A program made the translations under genes and the position numbers. The notes below the pieces were generated by a model that searched no databases, was not told where the DNA came from, and saw only the letters and a program-made list of their open reading frames with translations. Below, in pieces: positions 33,080 to 43,732 of a stretch of DNA of 64,000 bases. Positions within the stretch are counted from its first letter, which is position 1. Each line of letters begins with the position of its first letter. The DNA comes from Cymbomonas tetramitiformis (Eukaryota > Chlorophyta > Pyramimonadophyceae > Pyramimonadales > Pyramimonadaceae), in assembly GCA_001247695.2 (NCBI GenBank), contig LGRX02025931.1, forward strand, positions 40,939 to 104,938, written 5' to 3'.

Positions 33080-35314
33080 GTGCTGTCAGCCCCTCGGTCA
33101 TGTCACAAGTACAGGTCGTGACCACCATGGATCTGAGGTTCAAGGACGTCTCCGTCGAAGAAATGGTCGGGGTCGGTGATATGTTGTCGGTCAATAAAGC
33201 ATTGACCTGTCTCATGTTGAGCGGAAACAATATCGACGATAAGGGGGCCGCTTCAATCGCCAAGGCTCTTGAGAAGAACAGCACGCTCACCAAGCTAGAA
33301 ATGTTCAGGTGGCTTGACGTCGCCTCTTTCTCGGATGCGCTTAGCTTATGCGTCCACGATGCTCCTCCAACGCGATTGCACTCAGTTGTTTCAGACCGAT
33401 GTGAGACTCTCCAAACTGTTCAGAAAGTCCACACGAATAATTAAGCGCAACAAATTCAGCAATAGCATTTTTGTGGGTTGCGTGAATATCGCTCTCGTGA
33501 TAATCCTGGCAGGTGTCAGATTCGAGTGGAGGGCGCGCGATGCCTCGCGGAGTCTGGCCTCGGCGTCATCACGACCGCAGACTTCGAGGAGAACACTCTC
33601 GGTGATGAGGGCGCCGAGGCATTTTGTGAGATGCTGAAAACCAATACTTGTCTTTCTGACCTTAACCTATCTTGCAATATGATCGGTAATAAAGGCACCC
33701 GCATGCTTGCGGCCGCCCTCGAGAAAAACGCCACCATCAAAACGCTCAGCATCCGTCAAAACTACCTCGGCGAAGGTAATTAGTGGACGCGGATATAGGC
33801 CCAGTTACTGCGAGCCTCCTTCTGGCTCCTGCGAGGAATCCACAGATGCTGCGCCGAACTCACAAGGCGCCGCCGACGCAGTTCCTCGCAGTTCCAACGT
33901 TGCTCGTTTGGCGCGTTAGTGTTGTGAAATACATGTGGGGCATTCCACGTCAAACATGCCGTTATCAAAGACCACTTTCAAGAATGGCTCTGCACCTCCA
34001 TGGCGTCCTGTGTTTCAGCACGCCATGCTCGCTCATTTGGATGGAAGGATGGCAAGCATGTGTGGGCCACAGGCACAGCAGCGACAGGCTGGTGTGGGTG
34101 AGCGGCGAGCAGGTGGGGCAAACGCTTTGGGGGACATGTTAAGCGTCAATTCGACATTGTTGAAGCTGGACTTGTCAGCTTCACCACTTTGTATTAAGAT
34201 GGATGCGAAGAGTGTCGGCCTTTTTGCGAAGGGTGCGGCGCTGCCTCCTGCTGCCGGTCAAAGTGACCCTGAGTTTTGTGCTTGATCGCCAGCATCCGGA
34301 GTACGATTAGAAATGTTTGCCCGGGAGTGGCGAGTACAAATTCTTCTGTTTCTAGGCTCGCTGCTCGCGGGGGGTCACCTTTTTTGCCGGATTTTTGAAG
34401 GGCTTTTTGAAAGACTCGAAGATCTTAAGCCGCCGTGCCGCCTCAGGGCAATGGTAACATCCATGCTCTCTTCGTAATACAGGGAATATGCGAACACTTG
34501 CAAGTTTTATTTCTTCATGACAGCGAGTTTATCCGATCTTGGTGGGTAACTGAGAGGTGATTTCGAGTCTGCGAAAAGCGCCACGTAGGCTCACTGCATT
34601 GAGTTTTCTCTTGACAGGTCTGACCTCGAACCGTGGACTGAAGGAGCTCGACCTCTCCTGGCATGAGATCGGAAATGACGGTGCCAAGGAGCTTGGGGAC
34701 GCCCTCAAGCGCAACGACACGCTCGAAGTGCTGAAGCTGAATTACGGGTGGGTTCTCACAGCTAACTGCCTGCACGCAATGTTTCGCTCCGCAATTGTCC
34801 AAAATCGAGCCTTCCGACTCGGGTTTTTTTTGTTGGAAGGGGCTCTGTCATGTGCGTGTCTGATGACTTCTGTCTGTCGATTATGAATGTGGCAGTCCAG
34901 CGGCGGGCCGTGCTTGGGATAACTTTGACTGAAGTTTTTAACGGTGTGCCCTGTGAAGTGGGTCCACCTGGCACGCCCAGGGGGGTGTACCTGAATCTCT
35001 GGCCAGTGCGCTCGGCCTCAGAATAGGCGCGGAGGGCTTCAGGCAGCTTCAGTCTGAGGGCGTCGCGGACTCTGGTGCATCGTCGAAGTGGGACTCTGGA
35101 AGCTGCCGACCTTGTGGGTAGTCCCTGGAGAGGGGGGAGCGTTGGGCTGGGCAGGGGTTTGGGAAGTGACACCGTAGATTTTGAGAGCGACACGCGTGGG
35201 TGCCTGTGGTGCTTCAGGAACATCGGGCTCAAGGGAGTCACGGCACTGGCGAAACAACTAGAAGACAACACGTCACTCACTGCGCTGCATCTTGGTGGCA
35301 ATAATATCACTCTG
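33080..35314 (+). CDS. RNI-type leucine-rich-repeat exons, 5' group
   Basis: Plus-strand exons with consensus splice sites encode LRRs of the ribonuclease-inhibitor/NLRC3 type (N-x-I-x2-x-GA-x2-LA-x2-L-x2-N-x-L-x2-L-x-L). Best supported are 33080-33308 (NNIDDKGAASIAKALEKNS), 33581-33775 (TLGDEGAEAFCEMLKTNT then NMIGNKGTRMLAAALEKNA) and 34618-34747 (GLKELDLSWHEIGNDGAKEL). Shorter LRR pieces lie at about 34112-34190 (NALGDMLSVNSTLLKLDLS) and from 35218 (NIGLKGVTALAKQLEDNTSL). Phases of neighbouring exons do not all match, so some exons are missed or some have decayed. Such proteins are scaffolds or sensors; no NACHT or kinase domain is seen. Confidence 0.6.
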
Positions 35315-35363
35315 GTTCGTTCGCGCACTGCAGTATACACTCATTGTGTGAGGCTGTCAAGAA

Positions 35364-35572
35364 TCGCTTCTCGGTGTCTCCGGAGCTGACCTATCTTATA
35401 GCCTTCGGCTCACCCGCTCGCCTGTCACTCGCTTCTCGTTGTCTCCGGAGCTGACCTATCTTATAGCCTTCGGCTCACCCGCTCGCCTGTCACTCGCTTC
35501 TCGTTGTCTCCGGAGCTGACCTATCTTATAGCCTTCGGCTCACCCGCTCGCCTGTCACTCGCTTCTTGTGGC
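35364..35572. repeat. 65-bp minisatellite, about 3.2 copies
   Basis: TCGCTTCTCGTTGTCTCCGG starts at 35364, 35429, 35494 and 35559, an exact 65-bp period. It lies between LRR exons. Confidence 0.95.
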
Positions 35573-35679
35573 CACGTGGCGGAGGGCGTGGGGTGGAGTC
35601 CCTGTGGCACGTCGAGGGCACCAAGTGATAACCCTGGGGACTGGAGTGGGGCGGTAATGAGGCGCGCAGGACGGAGCGA

Positions 35680-35795
35680 TGGTTTTGGGGGACATGCTGG
35701 TCAAGAACGTTAGCCTGAAAGTGCTGGAGCTGTGGACCACGGAGGACGGCAACCAGGCCGGCAAGGCTCTCAATGGCGTTATCAGTAACAAGTAT
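35680..35795 (+). CDS. LRR-like exon, boundaries uncertain
   Basis: Reads VLGDMLVKNVSLKVLELW then TTEDGNQAGKALNGVI, fitting the consensus for one repeat of the same LRR family. Acceptor and donor are not clear. Confidence 0.4.
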
Positions 35796-36468
35796 ATGCT
35801 CGCCACCCCCCCTCAGCATATGGCACCGTCCAGCTCAGTGGGGAGGGTAAACATCATTGATTTGTGCAGGCAAAGACACGAAAAGCTCAGACGTATAACA
35901 GTAACAGTGCATGCATGGGTCGTGCAGGAATGACAAGGCTCGCATGCTATCTCAGAAGGACGAAGGCGAGGACGACACGCAGCCAAAGGTTCGTTCGATG
36001 CAAACTCGAGTTAGCAGCTCAGGCTCCGCTGGCGCACGCGGTGAGAGGGTGCAGGCTCTCTGTGGGTCGAGCCGAGGGATCAGGGCTCGTCGAGTGATAA
36101 GCCAAAACCATGTACTTTGATTACGCTTTCCATATTTAGGATGACAATTCGTTATGTGTTAAATAAGGACGTGGGTTTGACGCAACACTGGAGGAGTCTT
36201 CACCCCTCAGGAGGGGCCGTGCAGTGTGCGCAGCTCCCTGGTGACGGGATGCTGAGGGATTGAGAAGAGCTGTGGTCCCCACAGCCGAAGCCTATCCCGC
36301 TAAACGATATCAAAGGTACCACCGGGGTGCTATCGGTTGACCTTTCAAACCAGGTACAGCACCTTCACTCTATCCATCCCTGCCTCCCTCCTTGGCCTAC
36401 CGTAAGGTAGCTCGCAGCGATGCGTAATGCGCCCGTTTGGCATCCCATCGTTGCGATCTTGCCACAAG

Positions 36469-36954
36469 GACGCCTCCATGGCCATGCCTCCAAATCACTG
36501 ACGGGGTTTCTGTGGAGGATGGGATGGTTGGGGGGAGGGAGCCTCCATGGCCATGCCTCCAAATCACTGGACGGATTCTGTGGAGGATGGGATGGTTGGG
36601 GGAGGAGCCTCCATAGCCATGCCTCCAAATCACTGACGGGGTTTCTGTGGAGGATGGGATGGTTGGGGGGAGGGGCTTCCATGGCCATGCCTCCAAATCA
36701 CTGGACGGGGTTTCTGTGGAGGATGGGATGGTTGGGGGAGGGGCTCCATGGCCATGCCTCCAAATGACTGACGGGGTTTCTGTGGAGGATGGGATGGTTG
36801 GGGAGTGGGAGCTCTCCATGGCCATGCCTCCAAATGACTGGCGGGGTTTCCTGTGGGAGGATGGGATGGTTGGGGAGTGAAGCTCATGGCCATGCCTCCA
36901 AATCACTGACGGGGTTTCTGTGGAGGATGGGATGGTTGGGGGGAGGGAGCCTGC
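36469..36954. repeat. 66-70 bp minisatellite, seven copies, abutting an LRR exon
   Basis: GGCCATGCCTCCAAAT-like phrases recur at about 36480, 36549, 36615, 36683, 36750, 36820 and 36888. Each unit continues with GACGGGGTTTCTGTGG and GGATGGGATGGTTGGGG. The array runs directly into the acceptor CCTGCAG of the exon at 36957. The long proline-rich minus-strand frames here are repeat artefacts. Confidence 0.95.
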
Positions 36955-36956
36955 AG

Positions 36957-37232
36957 TCGCTCAAGGCCACGGACGCGGCCTTGCTCAGCAAGCTCCTGCC
37001 GGTGAACACAAGCCTGACGCAGCTCAACCTGAGCCAGAATCGCCTCGGGGAGGAGGGGGGGAAGCTGATGGCGCAGTGCCTGAGTGGCTGTGAGAGCTTG
37101 AGCAGCCTCAACCTCCTGTATAATGACCTTGAGCAGAGCGGCGCAGAGGCGGTGCTGGCGGCCTTCGACAAAATGCGGAACCTGAAGACACTGTGCGGCG
37201 TGAGCCCGGAGCAGAGTGTGATTCGTTTGCAG
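36957..37232 (+). CDS. LRR exon (three repeats)
   Basis: A 276-nt exon with acceptor CTGCAG and donor CAG/GTGAGG. It encodes SLTQLNLSQNRLGEEGGKL, LSSLNLLYNDLEQSGAEAVL and a further partial repeat ending CGVSPEQSVIRLQ. This is the clearest LRR exon of the locus, in the same class as the exons on either side. Confidence 0.75.
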
Positions 37233-37386
37233 GTGAGGCAGGGGGGAGCCGCATATAGGCGAGGGTGAATCGCGCTGCCCCAAGCCTAGGCGTGCGCACA
37301 GGATCCGAATACGATCATCGTAAGTGAGATCCGTGGACATAATTTGGTAGTCTTTCGCGATGAAGAAAGGTTCGCAGGGGGTGGCG

Positions 37387-37583
37387 GTGGGGAGGTCATG
37401 CAGCACAAGGAAGATGTTCACACGCGGGGGCGCGGTGGGGAGGCCATGCAGCAATAAGGAAGATGTTCACAGGGGGATGGGGAAGCCATGCAGCACAAGG
37501 AAGATGTTCACAGGAGTGGGGATGGGGGAGGCCATGCAGCACATGGAAGATGTTCACAGGGGGGATTGGGCGGCCATGTAGCA
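37387..37583. repeat. 42-48 bp minisatellite, five copies
   Basis: CATGCAGCA-type phrases recur at 37397, 37445, 37488, 37533 and 37575, each followed by AGGAAGATGTTCACA (absent from the last). Intronic, between LRR exons. A partial LRR-like peptide (ADIRFNPNLTEVDLSC) follows at about 37620-37668. Confidence 0.9.
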
Positions 37584-37668
37584 CAACGGGCTGAAGCCCT
37601 GGGATGGCATGCTCATCGCAGCCGACATCCGCTTCAACCCGAATCTCACAGAAGTGGATCTCTCATGT

Positions 37669-38824
37669 GCGCACCGAGCACTGTGCTCTCATAACCTACT
37701 GCCACCTGGCGATCCTCCCTTGATCATCATCCAGCTGGAATGGTCATTCATCTCTGCCCACAGGGGATGTGCTACTGCTGGTGGGACTGTGGAGTCTCCG
37801 CGGAGCGATAGCGGCGAGCGGCTCCCGGGAGGCGCCCTCGCGGAGATCTTCCCAGGGCCCTCTCATTGGATTGTAATGTATGGGGACTTGCTCTTGATAC
37901 TTTACCCATGCTAGCTGAGTGCTGGATTGGGTGAAGCAGCCATGGTTATTGCGGGTTGAGGCTGCGTGGCGGGATCGACCGGGCTCCTGCCACCGCTGCG
38001 ACGGGCCTGTGCAGACAACTCACACGTTTCTCAAACGGACGCGATGAGTGGACACGGAGTCGGATGCCCTCGCGCATGGCGGGGGCAATGGAGGAAGGGA
38101 GTGCGGCGATGTTGGGCGCGGCCGAGGGAACTGAGTTCAAGGAGGGGGGCTGCGATGAGCAGATAACAAAATCGGATACGGTGCCAACTCCGTCATCGAG
38201 TCCGTGAGGCAGCGGGTACTGTCTTCCCGCCTGCCCCATGTGTTCACATCAGTGAGATCATTGACATTCATCTCCGTTGGCTCTCGTCGGTAGTGCGTGT
38301 CATTTGAGTCAACCTTGCGTGCTGCGTTCCAAAGGGGCTGCATCGGCCGATGTTCGCAATTGCGGAACGGTTCGTGTCTGGCTGAGAGGATGGTGAATCT
38401 GTCTCCGTTCCTACGGCGGGTCCTTCCCCGTATGTTTAAGGCGAGCGGATGGCGTCTTGCGTGCCCGAAAGCTTGCTCGGGCGGTAGACTAGTAAGTGGA
38501 ACTGGTGCGATGGTGCTATTGCCTACCTGATGAGGCGGGGTTGCACGACTGAATATTGGAACATGGATGGCCCATCAAATTGCTTGATTTATTTTTCAAA
38601 TGGCAAACTCTGGCGTCCGGCGGCTGTGAAATCGGATGACATCAGCTTTGGTGAACCATGCACAATGCATTGCTCGGGTATCACTTGTCGGTGTGTGTTT
38701 TAAAGATATCCTAAGTCGGTGGCAAATAGGCTTGATGCAAATCTCCGTGTGACAATTCCATGATGTATGTCGAACAATCAGTGCTTTGGCCAAGCAGCTG
38801 TAGAGTTGAGGATGCATTCGGACT
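37669..38824. other. Intron-like sequence, no exon supported
   Basis: I found no LRR consensus and no repeat array here. The interval lies between the LRR-like peptide at about 37.65 kb and the 30-bp repeats at 38.83 kb. Confidence 0.35.
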
Positions 38825-38922
38825 GGTGCGCGTAGCACCCCCCTGGCGTGGTAGGGTGCGCGTAGGACCCCCCTGGCGTGGTAGGGTGCGCGTAGGACCC
38901 CCCTGGCGTGGTAGGGTGGCCG
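38825..38922. repeat. 30-bp minisatellite, three copies
   Basis: GGTGCGCGTAGGACCCCCCT begins at 38825, 38855 and 38885, each followed by GGCGTGGTAG. Confidence 0.95.
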
Positions 38923-38959
38923 ATGGATCCGGACTGATGGCGGATCATTCTTGAAAGCT

Positions 38960-39197
38960 TGATATATATGTTACACGCCAATCCCGCGGCGCGATTAATT
39001 GCGCCCCGTTCACGCCAATCCCGCCCGGCGTGATTGGCGTTGTGAAAAATGTCACGCCAATCGCGCCCCATAGAGCCTACAAACTGTAAGGTATATACTT
39101 CAACCATGTTCAACAAAGAAAACGTAGAAAACCATACTTCTCTGACATTTGTTTGGCGCGATTGGCGTGGGGCGCGATTGGCGTGTAGCATATATCA
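38960..39197. mobile_element. 238-bp MITE with inverted ends TGATATATGYTACACGCC
   Basis: The left end (38960) TGATATAT-ATGTTACACGCCAATC is matched by the complement of the right end, with small differences. Internally CACGCCAATC and its complement are repeated (38.97, 39.03, 39.05, 39.155 and 39.17 kb), giving a multi-hairpin structure. No ORF. Confidence 0.7.
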
Positions 39198-39333
39198 GAT
39201 GTGATGACAAGGTGAACCAGCGGTGCCATGACACGATTGTCTCCAGTAAGGGGGCGGCGAGGGTGGCAGTGGGCACATGTGATGTGGAGGAGGACTTAAT
39301 GTGTGGAAGGGGGTGATGGAGTGGATGATTGCA

Positions 39334-39545
39334 GGACACCGTAGTGATCCTAAAGCTCGGTGGAAATGGAGTTGGCGACCCGGGAGCTGCGGCACTGGGA
39401 GAGGTGCTACAAAAAAACACGGCCTTGAAGGAGCTTGAACTGTGGAATACGTGGGACAGTACCGATATGATAGGCGATGGCGGCGCCCACATGCTTGCGG
39501 CCGGGCTCTCCACCAACTCCACGCTGCAGTGCCTAGACCTTCACG
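39334..39545 (+). CDS. LRR exon (two to three repeats)
   Basis: Acceptor ATTGCAG at 39333, donor CACG/GTGTGT. It encodes TVVILKLGGNGVGDPGAAAL, EVLQKNTALKELELW, GDGGAHMLAAGLSTNST and LQCLDLHG, fitting the RNI-type repeat. The same gene as the other LRR exons is assumed from strand and spacing. Confidence 0.7.
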
Positions 39546-40170
39546 GTGTGTCCCGTCTGCAGTTTCAACAATCGGGCACCCTGTCCACCGCAGGCAGAGT
39601 CAACCCCACGGTTGTGAACACTTGCGCAGGTGAGGGGCCATGCACCGTGCGCGCAACCCTCAGCTGGGCGCAACTCTCTGCTTTTCTTTCTTTCTCCGGC
39701 AACGTTTTGGAGCACTGTGCCTCCATCAGAGGGAGCGCCCCAGCTGCCAAAACTCAGCATGTGCTCACCACAAGTGGTGCATGCCCCCAGCCTCAGGAGT
39801 GTTCACGCGGCCGTGTGCCGGCTCAGGGTGTGCATGGGGACCTTATTTTGGGGGGGATTAACGTCGGACTCACTGTGTCCCCCACAGTAAGGTGCTTCAA
39901 AGTGTGAGGTCCGGCCAGGTTCCCATTCATAGATTGAGTGAAGTTGTGGTTGGTGAGATGGGCTACAGAGAACCGGCTTTCATACGAGGGCATCCTCGCC
40001 CTCTCCTCAGCTTTGGAGCGCAACTCCTCCCTCCTCTCGCTATGCCTTCGGTAATGCTCCGTTCCGCCTCCCCACCCTGTCACTCGCCGCCTGCGTGAAA
40101 CTGTGGTCTCTCACGGCACTTGACAGATTGTGCATTGCATCTTCTCAGGAAACTTGCCTTCTCTTGTCAC

Positions 40171-40262
40171 GCACCTGACAGATCTCCCTCACCCACCTGA
40201 CAGATCTCCCTCACCCACCTGACAGATCTCCCTCACCCACCTGACAGATCTCCCTCATTCCG
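40171..40262. repeat. 22-bp minisatellite, four copies
   Basis: ACCTGACAGATCTCCCTCA begins at about 40173, 40195, 40217 and 40239. Intronic. Confidence 0.9.
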
Positions 40263-40540
40263 GCTTCTCTTCATCCCTCACCTCGGATCAGTGAGTTCCT
40301 CTCTCCAGAATTCAGTGTGAGCCGTGCATGGGCACTATGTTGTATGCGCTCGTCACATATGAGCTTCATGGCAGGGGACCTCTTCTCCTGCGAAGAGATA
40401 TTTTAGCACCCTGTTGACAAACGGGGGCGGAAGGGGTGTCTTCTGCTTTGAACGACTCTTGTCGTTTTCATGCCGGACAGACAATGCTTTCCCGGTTTGC
40501 CAGTGATCAAACGTATTTGGGGCGGCTTCGAAATCCTCAG

Positions 40541-41500
40541 AACAAATGAGATTGGTGACGAGGGAGCTCAAGCACTTGCAGACATGCTGATGACCAATTC
40601 AACTCTGCAGGTACTGCCTGGCAATATATCAAAAGCGCTTAAAGCAGTTCTTCAGCAGTTTGCGCGCTCGCATGTTTTCATTGGCAGTGTACGAGACGCT
40701 GAACGGCTGGGGGGGTTCCCGGTGCGGCTCTGATACTTGCCCAGGAGCTGGACCTCAATGGTGTAAATTCAAATGTGAAGTTGACCAGCGTTGGGGCCTG
40801 TGCATTATCCTCCGCCCTGGTGGGCAACAAGGGTCTCACGCTTCTGGACTTATGTGGTAAGGGCATCCAAACGGAGATCCTCCAGCTGGCCCCATATGGG
40901 CACAAGGGAAGATTATCTAATCTGTATAATTAATCAGCCTCCGTGTGAATGTGAGCGAGGTCCTGAGTTGCCAGAAAGTAGGAAGCAGCTCAATAAGGGT
41001 GCTTCCGTCACCAGGAAGGTGATGGCATGCAAGGGGTGATACATGCTGACAATGATGAAAATATGTGCCCTGTTTCACAAACAGCACAGTATTTTGCAAA
41101 TTGTGCAAGGAATGTGGGCTGCACAATCCGCTGATAATGTAGAGGGGATGTGGGACGGGTTGCAGAAAATCACATTGATGACATGGGAGCAAAAGCTTTG
41201 GCGTCTGCATTGGAAGTCAATAAATGCCTTACCAGCCTCAATTTGTCATGTATGTCCTATCAAAAGCTCAAGAGATTTCTCATGCGGATATGACCGCTCT
41301 CATGGCTCTGCTCTGGTTGCCAGAACTCCTGGCATAGCAGAAAGGCTCACGTTGGATCTCACATGTCGATTTGCTTTTGCTATTTGTTGATGTCAAACAA
41401 TAAATTATGCCAAACTTACTTTGCTGTTTGTTTGTGCGGGAACAGGGAATTGTATCAGTATCGATGGGGCCAATGCATTGACAAGTGCATCAGAAGTACA
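40541..41500 (+). CDS. RNI-type LRR exons, 3' group
   Basis: Exons are 40541-40610 (TNEIGDEGAQALADMLMTNS), 40745-40856 (ELDLNGVNSN, then ACALSSALVGNKGLTLLDLC) and 41166-41249 (NHIDDMGAKALASALEVNK, then CLTSLNLSC). A last partial exon starts at 41446 (NCISIDGANALTSA). The 41166 exon is exactly 84 nt, one 28-residue repeat, and both it and the 41446 exon begin two bases before an Asn codon, so repeat units coincide with exons. The last one degenerates after about 12 codons. I did not find a clear stop, so the 3' end is uncertain. Confidence 0.6.
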
Positions 41501-42993
41501 TCAGCCACAGGTTACCATAACCTATTAGATCGTGGTGAATACATAACATTGAGTGTGTTTTATGATGAGGTGTCAATCCAAAGACTTCTGGTGTAACTGT
41601 TCGGCTTGCCAAAGAAGGTTATAAGTTTCCCTGAGGATTTGTGTTTGCTGGGAGGGAATTGCTAAGAGTCCGTTTCCGGTATATGACCAATTGTGTGGCT
41701 CGCTTAGGCTTGAATAGGCCGTATTTATCATAGACATGTAGGCAAGTCCCAAACTTTGATGTTATAACGAGTTTATTATGAAATGCTGCACATAATCAGA
41801 ACGTCAGAGTAATAAGAATGTGCAGTTATTATGGCCATGTGTAGTATAGACTGATTGCATGCTACCATGATATTATTTGTGTCAAGGGAAGCTCTGGGCT
41901 ATAGCGGTTATAAGAGTACCATATGCGCCTTACTAGTCATCAGGGAGGATTTTGTATGTTGATGGTTTATAAGGGTACTATATTATATACGACAGTTGTA
42001 TATATGTAAGCACATATTAATCACTTGAGCACAGGCTACTTTGGGCTGATCATTTTGCTGACGACGACCTCAATATCGTGTAGCGAGGGTACCCCCCCCC
42101 CCGACTTCCACATCGCGCAGCAGTCGGGGTAGCGCGCAGATACCATCATCACGCGCGCGGGGGCGGGAGTGCCCCACGCGCGGATGCCGCCATGCATGAC
42201 CAGAGGAGCTTTGAAGAGTGCTTTGCTGAGGTGAAGTTGACGGACGTTGAACTCTCACAAAAGAATGGATATCCCGCCGCAGGCGCCGAAAATTTGGCAT
42301 TTCTCATGTGGTTTGAGCAACTCTAAGCGGTGATCGGTTGCGATTAGGGCTGAGTACCCCCCCTCCCCTCGCGCGATTCTCGACGGATAGCAATGAAGAG
42401 CAGCTCGTAACTCCTCGAGCCCTCCGGCCTCCCCTGAAAACTAAAAAATCTATTAAAAAACCTACCGCCGGAGAGTAAGGACACGGTTACTTGGCCAAAA
42501 TAAGTCACCATAATGGGCTACCTCCCGGGAAAATACAGGAAGATTCTGGGTACAGTTGGGGTGCATCAAAAGAGAATAAACCCACTTTTTAAAAAAACTG
42601 TCCAGAATGTGCAGACACCACACTATAATCAGGCGTGACGCCTTTCTGAATAGTGACTTTAGAACGGTGACCACTGACCCTAGGTATGCCCTCTACTTAA
42701 CCATGATCACAGATGTGACAGAAGAGAAAGCAATTCAGCAAGCAGATGCTTTCCTGCAAACACTTTTTGAACGAGTGACGCTTACTTTTGCCATTGCCCC
42801 GGGGGGGTGGGGGGCCTTTGCTCCCTGCTCCCCCACCTCTTTAGGGGGAGGATCCCCCTCCCCCTCCACCCCAACCTTCCCGCCTCTCCACCGACATCCC
42901 GTTTCATCACCATAGCCGCAGCCCCACACCACCGACGCGGCCACAGCTGTTGCTCCGCCAGCATGGCTTTTTAGCGCGCTGCTTTTTATATTA
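41501..42993. other. Intergenic, mostly AT-rich; one LTR-related motif
   Basis: No gene supported. At about 42367-42406 (minus strand) a roughly 40-bp stretch containing GTCGAGAATCGCGCGA is about 90% identical to 52709-52748 in the leader/LTR of the large Copia-like element, suggesting a relic of that family. A C/T-rich tract lies at 42.80-42.90 kb. Confidence 0.4.
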
Positions 42994-43152
42994 TTCTGGG
43001 AGCAAATTTTGATTGTACCGGGAACAATCAACTCTTGCTATACATTTCAGGAACAATGGATACTTATGTAGCAAATATTGATTGTTTACGGTACAATCAA
43101 TATTTGCTACAGAAATATGCACTTCCTTATATATTTTCGGAACGATGAATAT

Positions 43153-43406
43153 TACCGGAATATCCTAGTTCACTAGATATCAGAGGGTCCCGAACTCTGT
43201 GGATAAACTCTCATAAGAAATAAACCCTAAGCTAGATATACCCGGAACGGTCTCGCAACGGTCTCGGGAACTAGCCTACCTGTGACACAGCGTGTGTCAC
43301 AGCACGAACCTATAGATCAGTCAGCAGTCCAGTGTTGGTCCTAGGGGTCTGTCATAGGGGCCTGCACCGGGACTCCCAGTCAGGGCTGCCTATATAGATT
43401 CCAGCA
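43153..43406 (-). repeat. 3' LTR of element A (254 bp)
   Basis: On the minus strand it starts TGCTGGAATC and ends CCGGTA. A purine-rich GGGGTGGTG tract lies immediately upstream as a polypurine tract. Confidence 0.9.
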
Positions 43407-43732
43407 CACCACCCCAGCACTGTGGGTGGTGACTGACAGGTAAGTCAGAGAAGTCGAGACAAGTTAGGGTAGGAGCTAGGGTGACAAACCTAACTGCTAA
43501 TTCAACTGTGCTATTCTGATACACAAATTGAAACCCTCTAGCCGGCACAAGAGCAGAAACATACAGGCACTCAGGTCCTGCTAAACTACTGAAAAGCACT
43601 GTGCCAGCAAGTCAGACTGAAGAATTTAAAGGTGTCAAAGTAAAATCATAAACCAAATTGAAGACCATGTTGAGGTCAAAGCACATCTCAGTACACCACC
43701 AGAGTGGTGCACTGCCAGAGCCAGAAGGAAAG

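Noticed and set aside
36365..36906. Long proline/histidine-rich frames on the minus strand (HPPQKPRQ-type repeats)
   Set aside because: They are translations of the 66-70 bp minisatellite; several frames are open at once and the array is intronic.
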